Shown one piece after another: positions 30,501 through 39,518 of a DNA stretch of 44,755 nucleotides. The stretch is from IMG/VR virus record IMGVR_UViG_3300013132_003474, positions 1-44,755 of that record; one strand, written 5' to 3'. Each line of letters opens with the position of its first letter. The first letter of the stretch is position 1. Source of the DNA: a virus. Position numbers and translations under genes: made by a program. Below the pieces are notes generated by a model. It was not told where the DNA came from and searched no databases. It saw only the letters and a program-made list of their open reading frames with translations.

Positions 30501-32028
30501 ACGACTCAGGCCTGAGTTGTATAACTTAGAAAATGCGCCTCAAAATGTAATTAACGATATTGCCAACACTATGTCGTTGTATGAAAGTTTTTTTGCAGGC
30601 GATTTAATTAAAGAACTTTCTCGAGAACTAGGCAGACGTAAAGTTATGCAAGCAGGAGGCGAACCGGTTGACGTAGCAGCCAATCTTGTGCTTAATTACT
30701 TCAACACAATGGAGCCTGGTGATATTCGTATAAACGCAAACAGGCTTAAAGATCAAATTACGCGCCGTCCTGCTATGTATGATTTAGAAAACACGCCTCC
30801 TGAGGTTAGACAAGACCTTGCGCAAAGAATTGCTAACATACAGCCGTTTGACCCGTTTAAAGAATTAACAATCAATGATTTGCAAAACTTATTGTCAGGC
30901 AAACCTCTTGAGCAATTACCTGCAGTAGCACAAGCGCCTGAGCGGCCTCTTATAGCCGACGATATCTTTGCAATCATGGAAAATGTCTATAACCCTAATA
31001 ATGCGCTTGAAATGATGTTATATACGCCACGTGATCGAACTGTAGCAGCCACGTATAACGAAATTTTGAATCGTGTTGCTGGTGATGATAATGTAACTAG
31101 TCCAGATGATGCTGTACAAAAGCTTCGTGAGTACGCAGATCGTATACTTACTGGAAGGTTTGGCTTTTTGGAACCACCACAACGTGATTTGGTTGCGAGG
31201 TACATAAATTCACATGCACAAATTATAGAAAATGCAGTAGAAAATACAATAGAAAATGCAATGAGACCTCAGCAAGCTGCGCAAGCACTAATGGCTGATC
31301 CTGAGCAATTACCAGCCCCAGCAAGAAGGCCTGAGTTTATTCGCACTGCGGTTGAAGCTTATGATCTATACTTTGACGCTAATAATGGGTTCAACACACC
31401 TAGGGATTTTCAAACGCTTGTTATTCTAACCGACATGGCAAATAATACGCCTGAAGCGCTGCCTGGAGTGCAACCACAAGTCTTGGGCGCAGAAGAAATA
31501 ACTGAGCTACGTAATTCTCTTACTGCTACGCTAGTAGCACGTACCGAGGAAATGGACCCACTGCAGTACAGAAATATTTTGGCCACTGCAATTACTGATA
31601 AAGCTGCAAGAACAGGTGATTACACGCAGTCTGTGCCAATGCTAAGATTAACACTATTTGATGATCATCGCGCGTTATATGATGGTTTAATTGCTGGCAT
31701 GGGTAGAACTAACACGCTACAAGAAGCTAGAAACGCGTTTTCGCAACTACTTGACTCAATTGATCAACTGGAAGTATTCTTAGATAATTACCCAAATCTT
31801 ACACAAAAAATTGAAGACCTTAGAAATGAAGGCATGGACATAATTGACGCGAAGATTGAAGTCTTATCGCCTATTCATAATGTAATTGACACGCAGCTTC
31901 GCGCAATCGATCAACTTATACAAGAAGAAAATCCACCAGCAGATATTTTTGCTCGTGGCGGCTTTGTACAAAATCCAACATTGGCGCAAATGCGCGCCGA
32001 GATGATGCTAAGGAATCATAATGCCTGA
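27517..32028 (+). CDS. Giant putative ejection/internal virion protein, 1503 residues
   Basis: ATG 27517 overlaps the previous stop (TAATG). Residues about 46-262 hold the PTPEN, APYVEPAL, ESKLPHVWP, AGQALDLPG and PPVGAI motifs shared with the upstream gene. Residues about 480-560 are a charged coiled coil. Around residue 719 there is LDHCVASGGPGGKR followed about 55 residues later by SQIVSIRDNTTGYPVGTIE, which resembles PcfJ-like domains that carry a CV...G...I.SLRD...TIE pattern. The remaining C-terminal half is helical. No lysozyme or transglycosylase motif is evident. Large multi-domain proteins in this position of podoviruses are usually ejected with the DNA; that role is inferred. Confidence 0.6.
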   Translation: MSPSELDFFLSALNPDQSELDQMRYALANRAPPKPANYEQTREIPTPENIAYGNYLAEQEALRRQSQVKATSPQGQFMERVVAPYVEPALSILSSMGSMPLAAGESLAKTGTTKALELANIITPAQRAELLAKTPSIEQQIAARTFEPRSTGGKENLQALMQLAEESKLPHVWPAAGGRAPRRPVLTPDDIRAMGGQAAKLKQEVRDIPIDFPNARQGMVRLDQFGEPTVGAKLGVVANRAELAGQALDLPGITDRPPVGAIRMPGGQLMVPKSVGDISPEAVGLPVGKITDILTESSPVGAVFAKASPGNLYNTYQELYLKPRDNMPLDQALAFDTDMQKSLTAFNENQVKQLFPDAALNEAYEAFNTLYPLDKRLEMQYNWLDAFTKSPEAQDIAQRFGVQLPSLQEFDNRFTAANQWLTGPFTQYVQKFVGTEKDPLLQLAEQGMTFRPAAELIEAIDDYTSNYLQITNEVKKARQQFNKDPEGSYKQRIAEKETELEILQDDYRTLNAERRALSEKFLAENPNRDPADDPAYAATTNPLKKKEKEITRASFELDNLKLADRFEFISDAIITPRISQNIKNELSYAQKKFFPGIEKIPDIETVYDIRKSPLRISGLQEAGSKFTRDIMHGVIPVDQIKNTPLDRFIRDIAETRIKEERDAKLAEIKYINDLQNKLLDDIKTLPTVSKFGNITALTIDSSYPKSEIARLLSADTEVLDHCVASGGPGGKRKHFLTGKSRNHEPVANPITGVIQSKFDESQLPRYIRDVERGASQIVSIRDNTTGYPVGTIEMFAVQNPEPPTPELMAILAKYLSPENVEKFMTKVDAGGVRDGLAWLENVTDSPSFSALKNEIEQLPTGQVFNIGSAYGYQNGAIDANYTKSITEYLNANSNKIAYSSSPLTDAGIYDAVREGVSELASRFSISPMMMGDVLQGKPRFVTRDEIKQGIKDLKTRQAEDANANDPVIQGMLTALNVLNNESTKLRRGASIAQDLRLRPELYNLENAPQNVINDIANTMSLYESFFAGDLIKELSRELGRRKVMQAGGEPVDVAANLVLNYFNTMEPGDIRINANRLKDQITRRPAMYDLENTPPEVRQDLAQRIANIQPFDPFKELTINDLQNLLSGKPLEQLPAVAQAPERPLIADDIFAIMENVYNPNNALEMMLYTPRDRTVAATYNEILNRVAGDDNVTSPDDAVQKLREYADRILTGRFGFLEPPQRDLVARYINSHAQIIENAVENTIENAMRPQQAAQALMADPEQLPAPARRPEFIRTAVEAYDLYFDANNGFNTPRDFQTLVILTDMANNTPEALPGVQPQVLGAEEITELRNSLTATLVARTEEMDPLQYRNILATAITDKAARTGDYTQSVPMLRLTLFDDHRALYDGLIAGMGRTNTLQEARNAFSQLLDSIDQLEVFLDNYPNLTQKIEDLRNEGMDIIDAKIEVLSPIHNVIDTQLRAIDQLIQEENPPADIFARGGFVQNPTLAQMRAEMMLRNHNA

Positions 32029-34564
32029 GATGCCTATTCCCCAGGAGTTTCAACGTTTCATTGAGCCCGTTGAAGACTTAGAGCAAGAAGAAGAATTTGC
32101 CAAGACGCCGGCTGTAAAACTTTTTGACCAAGAAGATATCGAGGAGCTACCCGACGGCTCGGCCATTGTTAAGCTCGAAGAAGCCGAGTTGCAAGGGCCT
32201 GAAGATACGCCTGACTTTTACGCCAACTTGGCTGATGATACAGTTGATATTGGCACTCTTGATGGCATTGCAACCAAATACTTAGATTTAATTGAAAAAG
32301 ATAAACGCGCCAGAGAAGAACGCGACAAGCAATACGAAGAAGGTATTAAAAGAACTGGTCTTGGCAATGACGCGCCAGGAGGAGCTCAGTTTACCGGCGC
32401 CAGCCGTGTTGTGCACCCCGTCATGGCCGAGGCTTGTGTAGACTTTGCAGCCCGCGCGATTAAAGAGCTATTCCCACCGGATGGGCCGGTTAAAACCAAG
32501 ATCATTGGCGAAGTTACTGAAGAAAAAGTAGAACGCGCCGAGCGTAAACGCGACTACATGAACTGGCAGTTAACCGAGCAGATTGAGGAATACCGCGATG
32601 AACAAGAACAAATGCTCACACAGCTCCCGCTCGGTGGATCTCAATATCTTAAAATCTGGTATGATGATAAGAAGCGGCGACCGTGCTCTGAATTTGTGCC
32701 CATTGATAATATCTATCTCCCATTTGCGGCGGGTAATTTCTATACTGCCTCACGTGTCACGGAGGTCCATGATATCACACAGGAGGAGTTTGAGGTAAGA
32801 ATTTCTTCTGGTCTGTATTTGGATATTAGCATACACCGAGCATCGCAGGAGCCGGAAGAATCCAAGAGTCAAAAAGCAACCGATAAGATTGAAGGCCGCA
32901 CCGATCAGTCGCTAAATGTAGACAGCATTCGTAGAGTGTTTCATATCTACACATGGTTAGAGCTTGAGGATGATAAGCATTGTAAGGGTGAAAGAGCACC
33001 TTACATTTTGATGATTGATGAGCTTAGCCGTCGCGTGGTTGGTTTATATCGTAACTGGGAAAATGGTGATGATACATACACCAAACTTGATTGGCTAATT
33101 GAGTTTAAGTTTATCCCTTGGCGAGGTGCCTATGCAATTGGTCTTCCTCATCTTATTGGCGGTTTATCTGCTGCTCTTACTGGCGCTCTTCGCGCTTTAC
33201 TGGACTCTGCTCACATCAACAATGCTCCTACAATGCTTAAGATCAAGGGAGCTAAGATTAGTGGCCAATCCATGCAGATTGAGCCTACACAAGTCGCGGA
33301 AATAGAGGGTGCTCCTGGCGTAGATGATGTGCGCAAGATTGCCATGCCTGTGCCATTTAATCCACCAAGCCCGATCTTATTTCAACTCTTAGGTTGGTTA
33401 ACACAGGCTGCAAAAGGCGTTGTCACAACCAGCGAGGAAAAGATTGCCGACATAACATCTAACGCGCCGGTTGGCACAACGCAGGCTTTGATTGAGCAAG
33501 GCGCTGCTGTGTTCTCATCCATTCACGCCAGACTGCATGATAGTCAGCGGCGAGTTTTGCGTGTCCTTGGACGCATCAACCGTTGGTATTTGGATGAGCA
33601 AACTTTTGGCGAGATTATCGAGGATTTAAATGTTGAGAAAGAAGATTTTGAAAAGAACTCGGACATTGTACCAGTATCTGATCCACATATCTTCGCGGAG
33701 ACGCAACGATATGCGCAAATTCAAACGCTGGCTGCAAGAGCACAAGCCAATCCGGATTTGTACAACCGACTTGCAGTTGAAAAGAGAATCTTAAAACAAA
33801 TTAAATTGCCTGAGATTAATGAGGTGCTGCCTGATCCCGCGAATGTGAAAGATATGAATCCGGCGCTTGAGAACGTGGCCATGACTTTAGGCAAACCTGT
33901 TGGCGCGTTCCCCATGCAAGATCATTTGGCCCATATTCAAATCCATTTGGATTATTTTAAAGATCCTATGTATGGATCTAATCCTATTATTGCACCGGTG
34001 TTTATACCTGGCTTGCTTGAGCATTTAAAGCAACATCTAACATTATGGTATCTGAATCACATGGACTCTTATACCTCAGCGGCCTTGGATCGACCTTTTA
34101 ATGTTTTAAAAGTTGAGCCTATTATGCGTGAAGCGCAGCAACTTTTGGCCGCAGCTGGACAGCATGTACACCAAGATAGTATGGAGCAGTTTGCAGGTGT
34201 ACAAGACATGATGCAAAAAGCGTTGCAAATGCTGCAGCAATTACGTCAAAACTTACAGCAACCGCAAGACCCTAACATTCGAGCGTTGGTGCAAACACAA
34301 ATGGCTGAAACACAGCGCAAAGCCATTAAAGATCAAGCCGACGTACAATTGAACGCCAAGAAACTTGACGCTGCTAACGAACAAGACGCGCGCAAACTTC
34401 AGGCCGAAATACTTATGAATACCGAGAATAACTTGACTGATGAAAGAATGAAAGCAGCCGAGTTGACTCGAGATGCACAACGTTTGCAAAGTGAGCAAAT
34501 GCAAACGGTTTTAGAAGCTCAAGATCAACTTCAATCTCAACTAGGAGGACTTAGAAATGTCTGA
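32021..34564 (+). CDS. Portal protein
   Basis: The 847-residue product has the layout of large podovirus portals: an acidic N-terminus, a helical wing (KDKRAREERDKQYEEGI and SRVVHPVMAEACVDFAARAI), a beta-rich clip and stem, and LDSAHINNAPTMLKIKG with IPWRGAYAIGLPHLIGGLSA in the core. The last 150 residues are a Gln-rich coiled-coil barrel. It forms the dodecameric ring through which DNA is pumped and to which the adaptor attaches. ATG 32021 overlaps the previous stop by 8 bp. Position after terminase and before the head genes fits. The size is at the long end of the family. Confidence 0.9.
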   Translation: MPEMPIPQEFQRFIEPVEDLEQEEEFAKTPAVKLFDQEDIEELPDGSAIVKLEEAELQGPEDTPDFYANLADDTVDIGTLDGIATKYLDLIEKDKRAREERDKQYEEGIKRTGLGNDAPGGAQFTGASRVVHPVMAEACVDFAARAIKELFPPDGPVKTKIIGEVTEEKVERAERKRDYMNWQLTEQIEEYRDEQEQMLTQLPLGGSQYLKIWYDDKKRRPCSEFVPIDNIYLPFAAGNFYTASRVTEVHDITQEEFEVRISSGLYLDISIHRASQEPEESKSQKATDKIEGRTDQSLNVDSIRRVFHIYTWLELEDDKHCKGERAPYILMIDELSRRVVGLYRNWENGDDTYTKLDWLIEFKFIPWRGAYAIGLPHLIGGLSAALTGALRALLDSAHINNAPTMLKIKGAKISGQSMQIEPTQVAEIEGAPGVDDVRKIAMPVPFNPPSPILFQLLGWLTQAAKGVVTTSEEKIADITSNAPVGTTQALIEQGAAVFSSIHARLHDSQRRVLRVLGRINRWYLDEQTFGEIIEDLNVEKEDFEKNSDIVPVSDPHIFAETQRYAQIQTLAARAQANPDLYNRLAVEKRILKQIKLPEINEVLPDPANVKDMNPALENVAMTLGKPVGAFPMQDHLAHIQIHLDYFKDPMYGSNPIIAPVFIPGLLEHLKQHLTLWYLNHMDSYTSAALDRPFNVLKVEPIMREAQQLLAAAGQHVHQDSMEQFAGVQDMMQKALQMLQQLRQNLQQPQDPNIRALVQTQMAETQRKAIKDQADVQLNAKKLDAANEQDARKLQAEILMNTENNLTDERMKAAELTRDAQRLQSEQMQTVLEAQDQLQSQLGGLRNV

Positions 34565-34739
34565 AGGACCTATCAACATGCATAAAAGAATTGCCATGGG
34601 GCAGCCTGGGGCAGAAACGCATTTAAAGAAAGGAGGCAAAGTACAAAAAAACGCCAAACCTATGGCAAAGGCCTATGGTGGCAAAGCATCAGCAATGAAA
34701 AATGGAGGCATGACTAAGCGTAGCGCTCGAGGTTGCTAA
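34557..34739 (+). CDS. Small Lys/Gly-rich KGG protein
   Basis: ATG 34557 has AGGAGG about 8 bases upstream inside the portal gene. The 60-residue product has LKKGGKVQKN, AYGGKASAMKNGG and ends TKRSARGC. The KGG repeats and the C-terminal Cys recall the much larger protein at 39566-40357, which ends MRYGGSC. Such basic Gly-rich proteins occur in phage structural blocks. It may bind DNA or coat something in the head; no function is proven. Confidence 0.6.
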   Translation: MSEGPINMHKRIAMGQPGAETHLKKGGKVQKNAKPMAKAYGGKASAMKNGGMTKRSARGC

Positions 34740-34924
34740 TGTTTTCCATTGCTGCATTAATCACTTTGATTAAGCAACAGCAAGGAGATATAGCAAAATC
34801 TTTAGCTAATGGCAATGCTTCGTCTTGGGAAGCATACCAACGCTTGGTTGGAGAAAACGTAGGCTTGGAAAAAGCCTTAAGTTTAATTAATCAACTTTTA
34901 GAGGAAGCAAAGAATGTCGAATGA
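34739..34924 (+). CDS. Small conserved phage protein, 61 residues
   Basis: ATG 34739 overlaps the previous stop (TAATG). The product starts with a hydrophobic helix (MFSIAALITLIKQQQ) and then has SLANGNASSWEAYQRLVGEN and LEKALSLINQLLEEA. The EAYQRLVGE pattern is widespread in small proteins encoded just before head genes. Function unknown. It overlaps the co-chaperonin gene by 11 bp. Confidence 0.65.
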   Translation: MFSIAALITLIKQQQGDIAKSLANGNASSWEAYQRLVGENVGLEKALSLINQLLEEAKNVE

Positions 34925-35336
34925 CATTGTAGAACAAACGCTTGCAGAAGCGTTTCCAGCAGTAAGTCCACTTATGTCGCCGTATGGCGCTCGAGTTCTT
35001 ATTCAAATAAGAGCTGTGAAAGAAAAAGTAACATCAGCCGGCATTGTAATCCCCGAAGAAACCAAAGAAGCCGAGAAGTGGAACACCATGATTGGCAAAA
35101 TTATTGCCATAGGACCTTTGGCTTTCAAAAAACGTGACACAATGGAACCATGGCCCGAAGGAGCATGGGCTCAAATTGGTGATTTTGTGCGTGTTCCTAA
35201 ATGGGGCGGCGACCGTTGGGAAGTCGACTTTGAACAAGATGGCTTAAAAGGGCGCGCGCTGTTTACGTTCTTTAATGACCATGAACTTATTGGCAAAGTA
35301 ACCGGCGACCCGTTGAAGATTAAGGCGTTTATTTAA
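34914..35336 (+). CDS. GroES-like co-chaperonin
   Basis: The 140-residue product reads as a GroES-type barrel. YGARVLIQIRAVKEK is the first strand, SAGIVIPEET is the mobile loop with the hydrophobic GIVI that contacts GroEL, then GKIIAIGPLAF and AQIGDFVRVPKWGG follow. T4 gp31 and related phage proteins replace host GroES so that GroEL can fold the large capsid protein. The location right before scaffold and capsid genes fits that task. It is longer than host GroES (about 97 residues) and T4 gp31 (about 111). GAGG lies 9-10 bases before ATG 34914. Confidence 0.8.
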   Translation: MSNDIVEQTLAEAFPAVSPLMSPYGARVLIQIRAVKEKVTSAGIVIPEETKEAEKWNTMIGKIIAIGPLAFKKRDTMEPWPEGAWAQIGDFVRVPKWGGDRWEVDFEQDGLKGRALFTFFNDHELIGKVTGDPLKIKAFI

Positions 35337-35337
35337 G

Positions 35338-35347
35338 TTTTGAAAGG
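35338..35347 (+). promoter_or_regulatory. TTTTGAAAGG ribosome-site element before the scaffold gene
   Basis: A plus-strand relative of the recurrent TATTGAAAGG element (TTTTGAAAGG) directly after the co-chaperonin stop and about 10 bases before ATG 35358. The AAAGGAAA part acts as the ribosome site; TATTG is not conserved here. Confidence 0.5.
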
Positions 35348-35357
35348 AAACTGACAT

Positions 35358-36365
35358 ATGACACCTACAGAAAAACTAGAAATGCAGGTCGCGGAGTCGG
35401 ATGACGGCTCTGCAGTGGTCTCTTTGCCCGATGAGCCACAATCTGCGCCTCAAGAAGAGGTAAAAGCAACATCTATTGAGTCAGAAAGTGCACAAGATGC
35501 ACAAGAAAGTGACGATGAAGGCGGCGATGACATACAAGATGAAGGATCTACCACAGATCCGGATCGCGAGGCCATTAGAGTGGCCCGTCGTGAGGAAAGA
35601 AAGCTTAAAAAGCAGATTCATAAGGAAAAAGCTCGTGAATCTAACCATCTAATTACTGCTCTTAAGAAACAAAACTCCGAGTTAGCTGAAAGACTAGCAG
35701 TTTTAGAGAAAAGAACCTCAGGCGCTGAATTAGCACGACTAGAAAAAGCAATTGACGATGCTGGTACTCGTGTAGAGTATGCCAAAATGAAGTTGCAAGA
35801 AGCAGTCAATGCTCGTGATGGCGCTGAAGTAACCAAAGCACAGCAACTTTGGTACGACAGCATGCGACAGTTGGAATCTTTGCAATCTATTAAAGAGAAT
35901 GCCAATAAGCAGATCAGTCAGCCTAAGCAAAATAACATCCAAGTGCCTGATCCTATGATTCAGCGCATGGCTACACGTTGGATGGAAAAGAATGATTGGT
36001 ATGATCCGCAGCTTCGTGATCATGATTCACGAGTTGCGCAAACTATTGATCAAGCTTTAACCGAAGAAGGCTTTGACCCATCGCTTGCAGACTATTGGGA
36101 AGAGCTTGACGAGCGATTGCAAAAATACCTTCCCCATCGCTACGCAAATGGATATAATCCTCCCATCAGAAATCAGAAACCAAGGTCTGTAGTGACATCT
36201 TCCGGTCGCGAAACAACTGGCTCACTCAAGCCTAATGAATTTAGGCTAGATCCTGAGCGCGTTAAAGCGATTAAAGACGCAGGCATGTGGGATGACCCCA
36301 GTGCACGCGCAAAGATGATCAATAAATTCCGCGAGTGGGATAAACAAAACAAGGCACGGAGCTGA
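35358..36365 (+). CDS. Head scaffolding protein
   Basis: The 335-residue product begins with a long acidic region (residues 10-80, rich in Asp, Glu, Ser and Gln), then a coiled coil of about 80 residues (KKQNSELAERLAVLEK), a short linker, and a charged C-terminal part (MIQRMATRWMEKNDWYDP). Acidic, helical and coiled-coil proteins of this size directly before the capsid gene are typical scaffolds that shape the prohead and are later removed. No protease gene is seen next to it, so exit may be without cleavage. Confidence 0.75.
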   Translation: MTPTEKLEMQVAESDDGSAVVSLPDEPQSAPQEEVKATSIESESAQDAQESDDEGGDDIQDEGSTTDPDREAIRVARREERKLKKQIHKEKARESNHLITALKKQNSELAERLAVLEKRTSGAELARLEKAIDDAGTRVEYAKMKLQEAVNARDGAEVTKAQQLWYDSMRQLESLQSIKENANKQISQPKQNNIQVPDPMIQRMATRWMEKNDWYDPQLRDHDSRVAQTIDQALTEEGFDPSLADYWEELDERLQKYLPHRYANGYNPPIRNQKPRSVVTSSGRETTGSLKPNEFRLDPERVKAIKDAGMWDDPSARAKMINKFREWDKQNKARS

Positions 36366-36369
36366 TATC

Positions 36370-36903
36370 ATGGATGAAAGAATTAAGCGTAATGTTAGAG
36401 CAGGCCGCGAAAATCGCGCACAAGAAGATGCACCGCGCGCAGCGCCTGAAGAAAATTTTGCATTATCCGAGGAACGTCGTAAGATGTTCCGCTCGGAGTG
36501 GTTACAAGAAGCCCTTCCGACCCCGCCGGAAATTCCCGGCTACCATCTATGTTGGCTATCTTCAACCAACGGTTACGACCCCATTCATAAAAGAATGCGA
36601 CTGGGCTATGAACCAGTGAAAGCCGATGAACTGCCCGGCTTTGAGCATTTAAAAGTGAAATCAGGTGAGCATGTAGGTTTTGTTGCTTGCAATGAAATGC
36701 TTCTCTATAAAATGCCCATGGAAATCTATCAAGAAATTATGATGGATTTGCACCATCGCGCGCCATTGGAAGAGCAAGATAAAATTCGTGTGCAACAAGA
36801 GCAATTACAAGGTGCTCGTGATAAACAAGGTCGTTCACTAGTATCGGTTGAGGGCGATGGCATAGATACTGACGCCCACGTTCGTCCACCTGTCTTTGAA
36901 TAG
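36370..36903 (+). CDS. Conserved virion-block protein, 177 residues
   Basis: ATG 36370 has GGAG 8 bases upstream. The N-terminus is very basic (MDERIKRNVRAGRENRA). The middle (PEIPGYHLCWLSSTNGYDPIH, then YEPVKADELPGF and MEIYQEIMMDLHHR) is a compact domain I have seen between scaffold and capsid genes of other phages. The C-terminus is helical and Gln-rich, then acidic. It may be a head assembly or minor capsid component; function unproven. Confidence 0.6.
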   Translation: MDERIKRNVRAGRENRAQEDAPRAAPEENFALSEERRKMFRSEWLQEALPTPPEIPGYHLCWLSSTNGYDPIHKRMRLGYEPVKADELPGFEHLKVKSGEHVGFVACNEMLLYKMPMEIYQEIMMDLHHRAPLEEQDKIRVQQEQLQGARDKQGRSLVSVEGDGIDTDAHVRPPVFE

Positions 36904-36937
36904 GTGATGGACATAACCAAACTGTGAAAGGACTCTT

Positions 36938-37537
36938 ATGAGTGCTACTTCTGCTCCGTTTGGATTGCGCCCGGCGTTCCATCCTTCTGGTCTGGATCGC
37001 GCCTTCGCACTTGCAAACGGTATTCAAGCAGTGTCGACCTCAGGGAATGTCTCAGCTGGCTTTGCTAGCAACATTCTCAAAGGTCAACCTGTAAAAATGA
37101 ACACGGCCGGTTGGATTGAGCCCGCTGCTACTGGCGATGCGTTCCTCGGAGCGTTTGCCGGTGTTGAGTGGACTGATGCCACTGGTCGCCGCCGTGTAAG
37201 CAATTACTGGCCTGCCAATGAATCATTCCAAGTTGGCTCGGTTGTTGTTTACTTTTATCAAGACGCACAAATTGTGTATGAGATTCAGGCTGCAGGTTCC
37301 CTGGCTCAGACCTCAGTTGGTGATGAGTTTGATATCACAAATGAAACTGCAGGCTCAACTACTACTGGACTGTCGCAAGCCACTCTTGGTACGACTGGTG
37401 CAGGTAGTGGTAGTGCAAAGCAGTGTCGTGTCATTGATATAGCCCCCTATCCGGATAACGCTTGGGGAGATGCGTACACGATTGTACGGGTACAAATCAG
37501 CGAGTCTCAGTACGCAGGTACTGTGAACGCCATTTAA
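36938..37537 (+). CDS. Putative head decoration / minor capsid protein
   Basis: The 199-residue product starts SATSAPFGLRPAFHPSG, a motif seen in small structural proteins just before major capsid genes. It is beta-rich, with Gly/Thr/Ser loops (DITNETAGSTTTGLSQ). A decoration protein that stabilises the capsid is the most likely role. AAAGGA lies 6-7 bases before ATG 36938 and the capsid gene follows after 13 bases, so both should be highly expressed. Confidence 0.6.
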   Translation: MSATSAPFGLRPAFHPSGLDRAFALANGIQAVSTSGNVSAGFASNILKGQPVKMNTAGWIEPAATGDAFLGAFAGVEWTDATGRRRVSNYWPANESFQVGSVVVYFYQDAQIVYEIQAAGSLAQTSVGDEFDITNETAGSTTTGLSQATLGTTGAGSGSAKQCRVIDIAPYPDNAWGDAYTIVRVQISESQYAGTVNAI

Positions 37538-37550
37538 GGAGGGTATGTAA

Positions 37551-38465
37551 ATGGCAGCCCCAATGCGCAGTACCGACTTTAGAAGCATAGTTGAGCCAAT
37601 CCTCAATGAATGCTTCGATGGAGTCTATGATCAACGTACCGATGAATGGTCACGGGTTTTCCGTGAGCAGCAAGGTATTCCCCGTAATTACCACGAAGAG
37701 CCGGTCCTGTATGGATTTGGCGCCGCACCGCAACTGCCTGATGGAACTCCGGTTACCTATCAGCAAGGTGGTGTGCTCTTCCTCAAGCGTTATGTGTACA
37801 ATGTCTATGGCCTGGCCTTTGCATTGACCAAAGTGCTGGTTGAAGATGGCGACCATATTCGTATTGGTCAAGTTTACGCTCGTCATCTGGCTCAATCTTT
37901 GATTGAGACCAAAGAGACACTAAGCGCAAACATTCTCAACCGTGCATTTAACTCCACTTACCCCGGTGGCGATGGCGTTCAATTGAACTCCACCTCGCAC
38001 CCGATCGTAAGCGGTACGTTTAGCAACCTACTGACTACGCCTGCTAACCTGTCACAAACCTCGCTTGAACAGATGCTTATCCAGATCCGTCAGGCAGTGG
38101 ACAACAACGGCAAGAAGATTCGTCTGGTGCCACGCCAACTGGTGGTTGCTCCTGGCAACGTCTTCCAGGCCGAGGTTTTGCTGAAGTCAGTGCTTCGTGC
38201 AGGCAACGCTAACAACGACATCAACCCGATCAAGTCCATTGGACTGCTTGATGAGGGTGCTGCCGTTCTGTCGCGTTTGACCTCTGCGACTGCATGGTGG
38301 GTGCAAACCGATGCGCCTGAGGGTATGAAGCTGATGATGCGCCGTGGCCTTGAAAAGACCATGGAAGGTGACTTTGAAACCGATTCTATGCGGTACAAAG
38401 CAACCGAGCGTTATGACGTTGGCTTTACCGATCCTCGCGCGATGTACGGAACGCCTGGTATTTAA
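37551..38465 (+). CDS. Major capsid protein, HK97 fold
   Basis: The 304-residue product has an N-terminal arm (RSTDFRSIVEPILNECFDG), a long spine helix region (ARHLAQSLIETKETLSANIL), then DGVQLNSTSHPI, a P-domain, and IRLVPRQLVVAPGNVFQAEV followed by WWVQTDAPEGMKLMMRR. This order matches HK97-like capsid proteins of several podo- and myoviruses. AAGGAGGG about 10 bases upstream is the best ribosome site in the window, as expected for the most abundant virion protein. Its folding probably needs the GroES-like protein at 34914. Confidence 0.9.
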   Translation: MAAPMRSTDFRSIVEPILNECFDGVYDQRTDEWSRVFREQQGIPRNYHEEPVLYGFGAAPQLPDGTPVTYQQGGVLFLKRYVYNVYGLAFALTKVLVEDGDHIRIGQVYARHLAQSLIETKETLSANILNRAFNSTYPGGDGVQLNSTSHPIVSGTFSNLLTTPANLSQTSLEQMLIQIRQAVDNNGKKIRLVPRQLVVAPGNVFQAEVLLKSVLRAGNANNDINPIKSIGLLDEGAAVLSRLTSATAWWVQTDAPEGMKLMMRRGLEKTMEGDFETDSMRYKATERYDVGFTDPRAMYGTPGI

Positions 38466-38488
38466 TCGTCTGAGAACAGGAGAAAATC

Positions 38489-39517
38489 ATGCTGACTAAT
38501 TTCCCTAATGGGATTACTAGTTTTGGTGTGCCTGTTCTCGGAACCATTGGTGGCCTTCCATTTACCGGTAACTACTACTTTGTAGACCCGGTAAATGGTG
38601 CTGATGGTAACGATGGCACACCAGAGCTGCCGCTCAAAACTCTGTACGGAGCATTGGCCAAGTGTACGGCCGGCAATAACGATGTCGTTGTCCTGATGGG
38701 CGATGGCACTTCTGCCGGTTCTGCACGACTGTCAACCGCACTGGCTCAGACGATTGATTCCTCGGCAACCGCAGGAACCTTGAATTGGAACAAAAACGCC
38801 ACGCACCTTATTGGTGTGGCTGCACCGACTATGGTCGCGCAGCGGGCGCGTATTGCTCCTCCGACGGGAACCTACACACAAGCAACCTTTAATAGCTTGG
38901 CATTTATCAATGTCACCGCATCGGGTTGTTACTTTGCTAACCTGTCTGTGTTCTGTGGTTTCTCCACGGGCGCAAACGGCATGATTGCTTGGACCGACTC
39001 TGGCGGTCGCAACGCATATAGCAATGTCAACATCTACGGTATGGCCGATAGCGCTTCCGCTACCGGAGCTAACTCGCGTACTTTGAAACTCAATGGTGGT
39101 GGTGAGCACACCTTCATCAGTTGCGTTTTAGGTGGCGATACGGTTGCCCGTAGTGGTGCAAATGCTACTGTTGAACTGGCTGGTGGTACGGCTCGCAACA
39201 TCTTTGATGGTTGCGTATTCCCGTTCCAAGCATCCGCCGGAACTCCGCTTGGTCTGTTGGTTTCTGCCGCTTCAGGCATGGACCGCTACCAAGTCTTTAA
39301 GAACTGCTCTTTCATCAACAATGTGGGTTCTACCTCCACAACCCTGTCTGCGTTTGCCACCTTACCGGCATCCTCAGGTGGCCAAGTGGTCGTGCAAAAC
39401 ACAATGATGGTTGGCATTACGGAGTACGGTTCGGACGCTACCACCCGTGGACAGATTTATATCGATATGCCTCAGCCGGCAGCGGCTGATGGTGGTATTG
39501 GTACGAATCCGACCTAA
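38489..39517 (+). CDS. Beta-helix virion protein following the capsid gene
   Basis: The 342-residue product shows the pattern of a right-handed parallel beta-helix: YYFVDPVNGADGNDGTPELP at the start, as in pectate-lyase-like phage proteins, then short strand-turn repeats (LAFINVTASGCYFANLSVFC; NSRTLKLNGGGEHTFISC). No catalytic residues of a lyase or hydrolase are evident. It is likely a surface or head fibre, or a tailspike-like protein, produced with the capsid. ATG 38489 has AGGAG 8-9 bases upstream. Confidence 0.65.
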   Translation: MLTNFPNGITSFGVPVLGTIGGLPFTGNYYFVDPVNGADGNDGTPELPLKTLYGALAKCTAGNNDVVVLMGDGTSAGSARLSTALAQTIDSSATAGTLNWNKNATHLIGVAAPTMVAQRARIAPPTGTYTQATFNSLAFINVTASGCYFANLSVFCGFSTGANGMIAWTDSGGRNAYSNVNIYGMADSASATGANSRTLKLNGGGEHTFISCVLGGDTVARSGANATVELAGGTARNIFDGCVFPFQASAGTPLGLLVSAASGMDRYQVFKNCSFINNVGSTSTTLSAFATLPASSGGQVVVQNTMMVGITEYGSDATTRGQIYIDMPQPAAADGGIGTNPT

Positions 39518-39518
39518 T

